Source: CAMEON01 sp963609805 (GTDB lineage: Bacteria; Bacillota; Clostridia; Oscillospirales; CAG-272). From it: a DNA stretch of 8,209 bases. Under the pieces are notes generated by a model that was not told the origin of the DNA, ran no database searches, and worked only from the letters and a program-made list of their open reading frames with translations. Position numbers and translations under genes: made by a program. This document shows, piece by piece, positions 1-5,556 of this stretch. The DNA lies in NCBI GenBank assembly GCA_963609805.1, contig CAVDLN010000085.1, forward strand, positions 1 through 8,209, written 5' to 3'. Positions within the stretch are counted from its first letter, which is position 1, and every line of letters starts with the position of its first letter.

Positions 1-1
1 C

Positions 2-214
2 AATTACGATGAAGATCAGCAGTGCGATGTGACAAAGTATTGCAAGACTTGCGGCTGCCAGCTTGTGTCAAACAGTCAGTTTGATGAGTGCGATGACTGC
101 AGAAGGAAAAAAGCAGAAAAGACAGCAAAAGCCGGTGCAGCAGCACTGGGAATCATTGGAATAATCGTTGGGATTGCGAAGTTGTTTGGCGGCTCTTCAA
201 AAGATAACTATTGA
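2..214 (+). CDS. Zinc-ribbon small membrane protein, 5' end probably outside window
   Basis: The frame is open from base 2 to a TGA at 212-214, giving 70 visible residues. An N-terminal cysteine cluster (CKTCGC, then CDDC about ten residues later) has the CxxC...CxxC pattern of a treble-clef or rubredoxin-like zinc ribbon, so zinc binding is likely. A short basic stretch (RRKKAEK) follows, then one hydrophobic, glycine/alanine/isoleucine-rich segment of about 20 residues ending at KLFGG, and a short polar tail. The layout suggests a cytoplasmic zinc finger tethered to the membrane. A GTG at 29 would give VTKYCKTCG, which resembles usual zinc-ribbon N termini, but I see no Shine-Dalgarno sequence before it and the frame stays open to the edge, so the true start is unresolved. 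The next gene starts two bases after the stop. Function unknown; zinc ribbons of this kind occur in many unrelated small proteins. Confidence 0.6.
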   Translation, partial: NYDEDQQCDVTKYCKTCGCQLVSNSQFDECDDCRRKKAEKTAKAGAAALGIIGIIVGIAKLFGGSSKDNY

Positions 215-216
215 TT

Positions 217-381
217 ATGAAAGCGGTTTGCTTTTTGCTGGCTGCCGTTTTGGTTGGCTGTTTACTGGGATTTTTCTTCAAAAAAGGGCTGTCCTTCTTT
301 GACAAGGTTATATCGGTTGTCATTATGTTCGGAGTTTTGCTCGCACTGTTGATTTTTGGAATTTTAACGAATTGGTCGTAA
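217..381 (+). CDS. Small two-segment membrane protein, 54 residues, unknown function
   Basis: ATG at 217 opens a 54-codon frame ending in TAA at 379-381. The protein has two hydrophobic segments, about residues 3-22 (CFLLAAVLVGCLLGFFF) and 30-51 (VISVVIMFGVLLALLIFGIL), joined by a short turn with two lysines (KKGLSFFDK), so it should be a membrane hairpin. There is no strong Shine-Dalgarno sequence, but the start lies two bases after the stop of the zinc-ribbon gene, so translation could be coupled by reinitiation. The hydrophobic pattern, the tight spacing and the lack of a competing frame support a real gene. Base composition is AT-rich like its neighbours on this side of the gap. I recognise no family. 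It could be a partner of the zinc-ribbon protein or of the larger membrane protein that follows. Confidence 0.5.
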   Translation: MKAVCFLLAAVLVGCLLGFFFKKGLSFFDKVISVVIMFGVLLALLIFGILTNWS

Positions 382-410
382 AAAATTTTATCAAATTTAG
401 GAGAGCAGAT

Positions 411-845
411 ATGACAAGGTTCCTTGCAATTACAAGAAGGCTCTTTCTCGGTTGTACGGTTTCTTTGCTGATTGCATTATTTGTCTTAAAAGTCGGTTTT
501 AATTTCATGCTTGACTGTGCACTTGCACACAGTGGCTTTATTGGTTTTTTCTCCATTATTTTTTTGCTTTCTCCGATTGCTTACTTAGTTGTTACGGTGA
601 TATCCGTAGCTTACATAAGGTCGAACGGTCAGTTCGCCGCATTTCATGGCACGCAGGCACCGATTGTCTCTTTCTTTATATGCCTGGGGCATGACCTAAT
701 CTCCCCGTTCAAATGTTTGATCGGGTTTTTGAGGGCACTATTCAGCAAAAAAGCGTTGGGAAGAGGAACACTAATTGCGCGTTTTGCGGAAATGCTCCTA
801 TTGATTCTTTTTTGCACTTGGGGAATCCTGAAATTCATGAATTGA
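411..845 (+). CDS. Polytopic membrane protein, 144 residues, unknown function
   Basis: I place the start at ATG 411 because AGGAG at 399-403 sits seven bases upstream. A longer in-frame reading from TTG 372 would overlap the previous gene and lacks such a site. Hydrophobic segments lie at about residues 11-30, 42-69 and 125-141. A less hydrophobic stretch at 84-110 (SFFICLGHDLISPFKCLIGFL) may be a fourth, amphipathic or re-entrant segment. Loops near the segments carry positive charge (ITRR at the N terminus, FSKKALGRG before the last segment), consistent with cytoplasmic placement by the positive-inside rule. No signal peptide cleavage site or catalytic motif is evident. It is the third membrane-associated small gene in a row, so the three may act together, but this is inference from position. 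Family not recognised. Confidence 0.6.
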   Translation: MTRFLAITRRLFLGCTVSLLIALFVLKVGFNFMLDCALAHSGFIGFFSIIFLLSPIAYLVVTVISVAYIRSNGQFAAFHGTQAPIVSFFICLGHDLISPFKCLIGFLRALFSKKALGRGTLIARFAEMLLLILFCTWGILKFMN

Positions 846-890
846 AAGAATAATTTGTTATTCATGCTGATTTGCCCGATGAAACCGAAT

Positions 891-934
891 NNNNNNNNNN
901 NNNNNNNNNNNNNNNNNNNNNNNNNNNNNNNNNN
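891..934. other. Assembly gap (44 N)
   Basis: Forty-four undetermined bases lie in the stretch between the last small membrane gene and the ferredoxin promoter. The known sequence around it (846-890 and 935-1062) holds no gene I can support. Frames on both strands read across or up to the gap, but none has a start signal or recognisable similarity. The gap marks a scaffold join, so adjacency of the left and right blocks is not proven by this sequence. Confidence 0.97.
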
Positions 935-1062
935 AATCGGTACTTTATGGCCCAAAACATGACGGAACCATCCGAGTTTTTGGAACAAATAGTGCCGAGC
1001 AGGCAGCAAGGCGCAAATCGGCATTTTCTTTATCCCCGTTTCAAAAAATTCATAAAAAGCTC

Positions 1063-1090
1063 TTGAATTATTCCGTGAATATGATATAAT
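1063..1090 (+). promoter_or_regulatory. Sigma-A type promoter for the ferredoxin gene
   Basis: TTGAAT at 1063-1068 matches five of six positions of the -35 consensus. TATAAT at 1085-1090 is a perfect -10 box, with a 16-base spacer. TGA directly before the -10 (1082-1084) supplies the TGn extended -10 element. Transcription should begin near 1096-1099, about 55 bases before the ferredoxin start. The near-consensus strength fits an abundant electron carrier. Confidence 0.85.
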
Positions 1091-1099
1091 AGAGTGGAA

Positions 1100-1117
1100 T
1101 TCGGGTAGGTACCCGAA
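1100..1117 (+). promoter_or_regulatory. Inverted repeat at the start of the ferredoxin transcript
   Basis: TTCGGGT (1100-1106) and ACCCGAA (1111-1117) are perfect complements around a four-base loop AGGT. The repeat begins about ten bases after the -10 box, so it sits at or within a few bases of the predicted transcription start. It could form a 5' hairpin that protects the messenger, or be a dyad operator in DNA. It has no T tract and is not a terminator. Which role applies cannot be told from the sequence. Confidence 0.5.
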
Positions 1118-1139
1118 ACTCAAGGAATACTATATAAAC

Positions 1140-1144
1140 GGAGG
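1140..1144 (+). promoter_or_regulatory. Ribosome binding site that decides the ferredoxin start
   Basis: GGAGG lies three bases before an in-frame ATG at 1148 and nine bases before the ATG at 1154. The nine-base spacing is favourable for initiation and gives the usual MAYKI beginning of short clostridial ferredoxins, so 1154 is preferred. Confidence 0.8.
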
Positions 1145-1153
1145 AACATGACC

Positions 1154-1324
1154 ATGGCATACAAGATTAGTGACGACTGCATCTCCTGCGGCGTATGCGC
1201 AGAGAACTGTCCTGTGGAAGCCATCACCGAGGGTGACGGCAAGTACGAGATCGACGCCGACAAGTGCATTGATTGCGGCACCTGCGCTGAGAACTGTCCT
1301 GTGGACGCGCCCAAGGCTGAATAA
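1154..1324 (+). CDS. 2[4Fe-4S] ferredoxin, clostridial type
   Basis: This 56-residue protein is a soluble low-potential electron carrier that, in this family, passes electrons between enzymes such as pyruvate:ferredoxin oxidoreductase and hydrogenase. Two matching cluster motifs are complete: C9-x2-C12-x2-C15-x3-C19-P and C38-x2-C41-x2-C44-x3-C48-P. As in the family, the fourth cysteine of each motif would join the cluster formed mainly by the other, giving the pseudo-twofold fold. The size equals the classic 55-residue clostridial ferredoxins, and the protein is strongly acidic. The gene has its own promoter and a terminator downstream, so it appears to be a single-gene unit. The two halves share a 17-base identical stretch (1202-1218 and 1289-1305), reflecting the internal duplication known for this family. 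An alternative start at 1148 would add only MT. Confidence 0.96.
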   Translation: MAYKISDDCISCGVCAENCPVEAITEGDGKYEIDADKCIDCGTCAENCPVDAPKAE

Positions 1325-1356
1325 TCCAAGCGGAGTTCTCCCACATAGCATCAAAG

Positions 1357-1420
1357 ACTCCCGACTTCTTTTGGCCGTGACCCTGCGGGTCACGGCGGGG
1401 GTCGGGAGTTTTGCTTTTTG
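1357..1420 (+). terminator. Two-tier hairpin terminator after ferredoxin
   Basis: The outer arms ACTCCCGAC (1357-1365) and GTCGGGAGT (1401-1409) pair over nine bases. Inside them GCCGTGACCC (1374-1383) and GGGTCACGGC (1387-1396) pair over ten bases around the loop TGC. A T run at 1409-1412 and a second at 1415-1419 follow the outer stem. This is a strong intrinsic terminator that should isolate the ferredoxin transcript from the methyltransferase gene beginning at 1472. The outer stem has only a short A run on its left side, so efficient termination in the opposite direction is unlikely. Confidence 0.9.
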
Positions 1421-1471
1421 GATTTGCATTCGATGCACCACTGAATCACAAGGCAAAAAAGGAAGGGCACC

Positions 1472-2257
1472 ATGGGAATACCAAGCGACATAGGAACGGT
1501 TTGCGATGTCAACGAATCCATCCGCCTGCTCCAGCACCGGAACGGGCTGACTTTCGGAACCGATGCCTATCTGCTGTCGGCCTATGTGCGGTCAGCACCC
1601 CGCCATCGGGCAATCGACCTGGGAAGCGGAACAGGAATCATCCCCCTGCTCTGCCTCGCACGCGGCAAGGCGGCCTCTTTCCTTGCTGTCGAAATTCAGG
1701 AAGTATTCTGTTCGATTATCCGTGAGAATGCTGCCGCAAACGGTTTTTCGGAGCGCTTGACTCCCGTGTGCTCCGACCTGCGTGAACTGCGGCCTGCCGA
1801 CACGGGCGGCGAGGCGGACTTCATTACGGCAAATCCTCCTTACCTGAAAGCCGGTTCCGGCGCGCGCAACCGTGCGGATGAAAAATACATTGCAAGGCAT
1901 GAAACCGCCGGGAACATAGAAGATTTCTGCAGGGCAGCCGGGCGGCTGCTGCGCTACGGCGGGCGTTTCTATTGCGTTTTTCGTCCCGAGCGAATAGCCG
2001 ATCTTGTGGTCGCCCTGCGCAGTGCGGGATTGGAGCCGAAACGCATGACCATGGTCCATGCAACCCCGTTCGCCGCACCCTCTTTGGTGCTGACCGAGGC
2101 CGTGCGCGGCGCAGCGCCGTCATTGAAAGTAACTCCGCCGCTCTCACTCTGGGAGCCGGACGCGGTTTTTCCGCACAAGCCGGATTCCCGGATGATCCCT
2201 TCCGGGCAGTCGGCGTACATCTATGAGCACTGCGCATTTCCGGATGAATATCTGTAA
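1472..2257 (+). CDS. tRNA1(Val) A37 N6-methyltransferase-like protein (TrmN6/YabB family)
   Basis: This is a class I S-adenosylmethionine-dependent methyltransferase of 261 residues, close to the roughly 245 usual for the family. Family members methylate N6 of adenine 37 in tRNA(Val); that target is inferred here. The SAM-binding motif I is DLGSGTG at residues 49-55, followed by the acidic end of strand 2 in AVEI (72-75). The adenine N6 catalytic motif is NPPY at 121-124. The N-terminal stretch (SIRLLQHRNGLTFGTDAYLLSAY) matches the family's typical opening, where the substrate region precedes motif I. The C-terminal 35 residues look less like the family than the core does. The start at 1472 is supported by AAGGAAGG at 1459-1466. 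The gene follows the ferredoxin terminator; I could not identify a clear promoter in the 50 bases between. It precedes a second probable tRNA-modification gene by 42 bases. Confidence 0.85.
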   Translation: MGIPSDIGTVCDVNESIRLLQHRNGLTFGTDAYLLSAYVRSAPRHRAIDLGSGTGIIPLLCLARGKAASFLAVEIQEVFCSIIRENAAANGFSERLTPVCSDLRELRPADTGGEADFITANPPYLKAGSGARNRADEKYIARHETAGNIEDFCRAAGRLLRYGGRFYCVFRPERIADLVVALRSAGLEPKRMTMVHATPFAAPSLVLTEAVRGAAPSLKVTPPLSLWEPDAVFPHKPDSRMIPSGQSAYIYEHCAFPDEYL

Positions 2258-2299
2258 CGCATCCCCGATATCGGCTATCAACTTTGAAAGGACTCGCTC

Positions 2300-3163
2300 A
2301 TGACCTCAGACACAAAATCAGAGTTCGGAGAAAACTCGGAAAGCAACCGGGGATCGGATCCAAATCCCGTTCCCATGAAGCATATATTAAGCTATGCACG
2401 GCGGGCACTGGATGATTACGGGATGATACGTCCCGGGGAACGGGTAGCCGTCGGCGTTTCGGCAGGAAAAGATTCTCTGTCCCTGCTGTGTGCCTTAGCC
2501 AGACTGCGGCAGTTTTATCCTGTTCCTTTTGAGCTGTCTGCCATCACGGTGGACATGGGATTCGGAGGTGTTCCCGGTGATTTTACCGGAATACAGAATT
2601 TGTGTGCGCATTTGAACGTTCCGTACCGCGTTGTACCGTCAAACATTGCGGAAATCGTTTTTGATATTCGGCATGAATCGAATCCCTGCTCTCTGTGTGC
2701 CAAATTGCGCAGGGGTGCACTGCATAACGCTGCCCGCGAAAGCGGCTGCACTGCCGTCGCACTGGGACATCATTTTGATGATGCTGTCGAAACATTCATG
2801 CTCAATCTGTTCTATGAAGGGCGCGTCGGTTGTTTTTCGCCGGTCACGGATTTGTCCCGCACCGGCATCCGCGTCATACGCCCGCTGATATATGTTCCCG
2901 AAAAAGAGATACGCGCCTTCGCCTCCTCTGCGGCACTGCCTGTCGTCCCGTCCACCTGCCCTGCAAACGCACATACGGAACGGGAAAATATGAAGCAGCT
3001 GCTGCGCACACTGGAGAGAAATAACAGGGGGCTGCGGCATCGCATCTTCGGCGCTATGCAGCGCGGAAATGTAGACGGCTTCTTTCTTCCGGGGCGCAGA
3101 GATATTCGCTTCCCCGAACCGGACGAGGAAAGCGAGGACGGAAACGGAGTAGAAACGCCATGA
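2300..3163 (+). CDS. TtcA-family PP-loop ATPase, probable tRNA 2-thiocytidine biosynthesis protein
   Basis: The 287-residue protein belongs to the N-type ATP pyrophosphatases. TtcA activates cytidine 32 of tRNA with ATP and inserts sulfur using an iron-sulfur cluster. The PP-loop is SAGKDS at residues 54-59 (usually SGGKDS). The CxxC pair is C130 and C133 in NPCSLCAKLRRG, followed by GHHFDDAVET (156-165) and the RPL-Y segment at 194-198. A third cysteine, C220 in PSTCPA, lies where TtcA has its third cluster-binding cysteine, so the cluster set looks complete. Residues 1-25 and the acidic tail after 272 are not conserved. The start is supported by GAAAGGA at 2286-2292; ATG at 2375 is a possible internal start. 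The stop overlaps the next start by four bases. The tRNA target and base are inferred; a related TtcA/TtuA paralogue with another substrate is possible. Confidence 0.82.
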   Translation: MTSDTKSEFGENSESNRGSDPNPVPMKHILSYARRALDDYGMIRPGERVAVGVSAGKDSLSLLCALARLRQFYPVPFELSAITVDMGFGGVPGDFTGIQNLCAHLNVPYRVVPSNIAEIVFDIRHESNPCSLCAKLRRGALHNAARESGCTAVALGHHFDDAVETFMLNLFYEGRVGCFSPVTDLSRTGIRVIRPLIYVPEKEIRAFASSAALPVVPSTCPANAHTERENMKQLLRTLERNNRGLRHRIFGAMQRGNVDGFFLPGRRDIRFPEPDEESEDGNGVETP

Positions 3164-4284
3164 AAAACTGTATTCGCATCGGTTTGTGTGGCTTCGGATT
3201 TATGGGGAAAACCCACTTGTACGCGCTGTCCAATCTCCCTTTCTTTTACGACCTTCCGTATCGTGCGGAGGTTGTAGGTATCTGTACGGCGCACAGGGAA
3301 TCCGCTGTCAGGGCATCCGATTTATTCGGCATCCGCAAAGTGTATTCCAACGAGGAAGAACTGATATCCGATCGGGATATTGATGTCGTCGATATCTGCA
3401 CCCCCAATTTCTGCCACTTCGGGACGGCGCGTCAGGCCGTTCTGGCGGGTAAACATGTGCTGTGTGAAAAGCCGCTCACGCCGTCTGCGGAGGAATCCCG
3501 TGAATTGGCGGATCTTGCCACTGTCTCGGGAAAGACATGCGGTCTCGTCTTCAACAACCGCTTTCTGTCCCCCGTCCTTCGGGCACGTCAATTAGCCGAA
3601 TCCGGCCGTCTGGGACGAATCCTGTCCTTCGATTTTGCGTATCGCCACAACTCGTGTATTGACCCGGAACGTTCGGTCGGCTGGAAGCAGCGCGCCGAAT
3701 TCGGCGGAGGCACCCTTGCGGATTTGGGTCCGCATGTGCTGGATCTTTGCCGTCTTCTGTGCGGTGAAATCGCTTCCGTTATCGGGAAAAGTCAGATTGC
3801 TTTTCAGACGCACGGAAATTCCGGCAATGAATGGATAACCGATTCTGACGAGGCTTTCTACATAACGGCAACGACAGCATCGGGTGCGGTCGGAACGATT
3901 ACCGTATCCAAACTGACGCAGGGCGTCAATGATGATCTGTCTTTTTCCGTATGCGGCACAAAAGGTTCCGTACGTTTTGACTTAATGCAGCCTAATTACC
4001 TTTATTTCTATGATGCAGCGAATGAGGGCACACCGCACGGCGGTGTACGCGGCTTTACGCGCATAGAATGCGTCGGACGCTTTGACGGAGCTGCGCTGCC
4101 CTTCCCTTCACCGAAAGCTCCGGTCGGCTGGCTGAGAGGACATATAGGGAGCATGGAGAACTACCTGTCCGCCGTGCATGCCCATCGCCCCGCGGATCCA
4201 TCCTTCGGAGACGGTGCAGCCGTAGACAGAATTATTGATGCTGCACGGCGTTCGGCACTGGAAGGACGGGAGGTGTCGGTATGA
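3160..4284 (+). CDS. Gfo/Idh/MocA family NAD(P)-dependent oxidoreductase
   Basis: The 374-residue protein has the two-domain layout of this family, whose members oxidise or reduce sugars, inositols and related polyols with NAD(P). The Rossmann fingerprint is GLCGFGFMGKTH at residues 8-19. The family signature EKP lies at 103-105 in CEKPLTPSA, its lysine being a usual catalytic residue. The second domain starts near 130 with FNNRF and carries GGGTLADLGPHVLD at 182-195, where D188 and H192 fit the conserved catalytic pair. No signal peptide or twin-arginine motif is present, so it should be cytoplasmic. The start ATG 3160 overlaps the previous stop as ATGA, with GGAG at 3146-3149 upstream. Its stop overlaps the coaE start in the same way. 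The substrate cannot be told from sequence, and no sugar-transport or sugar-catabolism genes are nearby. Confidence 0.88.
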   Translation: MKNCIRIGLCGFGFMGKTHLYALSNLPFFYDLPYRAEVVGICTAHRESAVRASDLFGIRKVYSNEEELISDRDIDVVDICTPNFCHFGTARQAVLAGKHVLCEKPLTPSAEESRELADLATVSGKTCGLVFNNRFLSPVLRARQLAESGRLGRILSFDFAYRHNSCIDPERSVGWKQRAEFGGGTLADLGPHVLDLCRLLCGEIASVIGKSQIAFQTHGNSGNEWITDSDEAFYITATTASGAVGTITVSKLTQGVNDDLSFSVCGTKGSVRFDLMQPNYLYFYDAANEGTPHGGVRGFTRIECVGRFDGAALPFPSPKAPVGWLRGHIGSMENYLSAVHAHRPADPSFGDGAAVDRIIDAARRSALEGREVSV

Positions 4285-4904
4285 CGGAATCGAAGCGTCT
4301 TCTGACAATCGGGCTGACCGGCCCGACCGGCGCCGGAAAAAGCGCGGTTTCATCCATCTGTCGCCAATGGGGCATACCCTCCATTGACACGGATGCCGTA
4401 TACCATGCTCTGCTGGTTCCACCGTCCGCTTGCCTTGCCGAACTGACCGATACTTTCGGAACGGGAATCTGCAACCCGGACGGAACACTGAACCGTTCCG
4501 CACTGGCCGCAATCGTGTTTTCGCCCGGAAGCAGCGAGAAGCTGGAGAAGCTGAACCGCATCACGCATCGGTTTATTTTGAACAAAGTAAGAGAAATATG
4601 TCTTGAGCAGGCGAAATCCAATGTTTCCGCCGTCTTGGTAGACGCTCCGCTCCTATACGAATCGGGCTTTGACCGGGAATGCGATAGAGTTTTGGCTGTG
4701 CTTGCCGACCCGGATACCCGCCTTTGCAGGATTATGGTGCGGGACGGCATACCCATGAGTGCGGCAATGGCCCGCCTGCGCGCGCAAAAGCCGGACAGCT
4801 TCTATGAACGTGCCGACGGCATACTGTATAACAACGGCTCTCCCGACGAGATGGAAGCGCCCCTGCGTGACCTGCTTACGGGTTGGGGCGTTCAGCTGAA
4901 ATGA
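4281..4904 (+). CDS. coaE: Dephospho-CoA kinase
   Basis: CoaE phosphorylates the 3'-hydroxyl of the ribose in dephospho-CoA, the last step of coenzyme A synthesis, in the cytoplasm. The 207 residues match the usual length. The P-loop is GPTGAGKS at residues 14-21. IDTDAVYH at 35-42 carries the conserved aspartates of the substrate and catalytic site. ITHRFI near 94-99 corresponds to the family's ITHP-I segment, with arginine in place of proline. DAPLLYESGF at 121-130 and the late DGILYNNGS (179-187, usual form AD-VI-N-GS) complete the signature. The ATG at 4281 overlaps the preceding stop by four bases, and its own stop overlaps the transglycosylase start likewise, so expression is probably coupled to both neighbours. 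Confidence 0.95.
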   Translation: MTESKRLLTIGLTGPTGAGKSAVSSICRQWGIPSIDTDAVYHALLVPPSACLAELTDTFGTGICNPDGTLNRSALAAIVFSPGSSEKLEKLNRITHRFILNKVREICLEQAKSNVSAVLVDAPLLYESGFDRECDRVLAVLADPDTRLCRIMVRDGIPMSAAMARLRAQKPDSFYERADGILYNNGSPDEMEAPLRDLLTGWGVQLK

Positions 4905-5503
4905 GCGGGGGCGTGCCCGGACGTGCCGGGCGGATTGATTTCCGCAATCCGCCGCATGCGGTCGTAGTTGCGGCTATTTTGATTGTTTCCCTGCTGTTCG
5001 GCTTTCTGTTTGACCTTGTATGCAGCGGCATTGAAAAGCTCCGATACCCGCGGAAATATCAAAGTTATGTGGAAACATATGCCGCAGGCTGCGAGATTCC
5101 GGCGAAGATACTGTATGCCGTGATTCGAACGGAAAGCGGGTTTGACAGTGCCGCAGAATCAGAAGACGGTGCTGTCGGACTGATGCAAATCACAGCAGAA
5201 AATTTTCGCCGTCTGACGCAGGAGGTTCTTCATGAATACCTGGAGGACGGAATGCGGTACGACCCAGAAACAAACATCCGCTACGGGGCACATCTTCTGT
5301 CCCGCTATTATCTTCAATACGGAAACTGGAACCTGGCTCTTGCCGCTTACGAAGCCGGAGAAACCCGTGTTGATGAGTGGCTGGCCGACGATACTCTTTC
5401 CGACGGAGCAGGCGGATTGAGGAAAATTCCCTCTCGGGAAATAAGGCAGTACGTATCGAAGGTGCTGAAGGCCGCAGAGGTTTATGAAAAATTGTACGGC
5501 TGA
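4901..5503 (+). CDS. Membrane-anchored lytic transglycosylase (SLT domain)
   Basis: The 200-residue protein has an N-terminal membrane segment at about residues 19-40 (AVVVAAILIVSLLFGFLFDL) and an extracellular soluble lytic transglycosylase domain from about 55 to the end. This family cleaves the MurNAc-GlcNAc bond of peptidoglycan and forms 1,6-anhydromuramic ends. The catalytic glutamate is E78 in IRTESGF. It is followed by GLMQIT (93-98), the NIRYGAHLL helix (125-133) and GNWNLALAAYEAG (141-153); the last usually reads AYNAG, so N is replaced by E. The C-terminal REIRQYVSKVL-A-EVYEKLY pattern is typical. The segment end (DLVC) does not fit a lipobox, so an uncleaved anchor is more likely than a lipoprotein. 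The start at ATG 4901 forms an ATGA overlap with coaE; a TTG at 4883 is less likely. It appears to be the last gene of the coupled block. Confidence 0.92.
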   Translation: MSGGVPGRAGRIDFRNPPHAVVVAAILIVSLLFGFLFDLVCSGIEKLRYPRKYQSYVETYAAGCEIPAKILYAVIRTESGFDSAAESEDGAVGLMQITAENFRRLTQEVLHEYLEDGMRYDPETNIRYGAHLLSRYYLQYGNWNLALAAYEAGETRVDEWLADDTLSDGAGGLRKIPSREIRQYVSKVLKAAEVYEKLYG

Positions 5504-5556
5504 CAAAAGCACAGCATATATTTGTATTTGGATTATCTTAACGAAAGGACAAAAAA

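Noticed and set aside
848..863. Inverted repeat GAATAA-TTTG-TTATTC after the 144-residue membrane gene, as a terminator
   Set aside because: The stem is only six bases, AT-rich, and has no T run after it.
644..1123. Minus-strand frame across the gap
   Set aside because: It depends on undetermined bases for continuity, runs through the antisense of a good gene, and has no ribosome binding site; the right-hand part is kept only as a finding.
1120..1537. Minus-strand and alternative plus-strand frames over the ferredoxin gene and its terminator
   Set aside because: They are by-products of the cysteine-motif repeat and G+C-rich hairpin; the ferredoxin frame has all signals.
1592..2237. Minus-strand frames of up to 155 codons opposite the methyltransferase
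   Set aside because: They lack ribosome binding sites and recognisable motifs, while the plus-strand frame has DLGSGTG and NPPY.
2812..3294. 160-codon minus-strand frame spanning the end of the TtcA-like gene and start of the oxidoreductase
   Set aside because: It crosses two well-supported genes and shows no start signal or domain.
4883..4900. TTG start at 4883 for the transglycosylase
   Set aside because: The ATG at 4901 forms the same ATGA overlap seen at the two preceding junctions and keeps a normal short cytoplasmic tail before the membrane segment.
5504..5556. Promoter for the M18 aminopeptidase
   Set aside because: Weak pairs such as CTGACA with TGTATT can be drawn, but none has both boxes close to consensus at good spacing.
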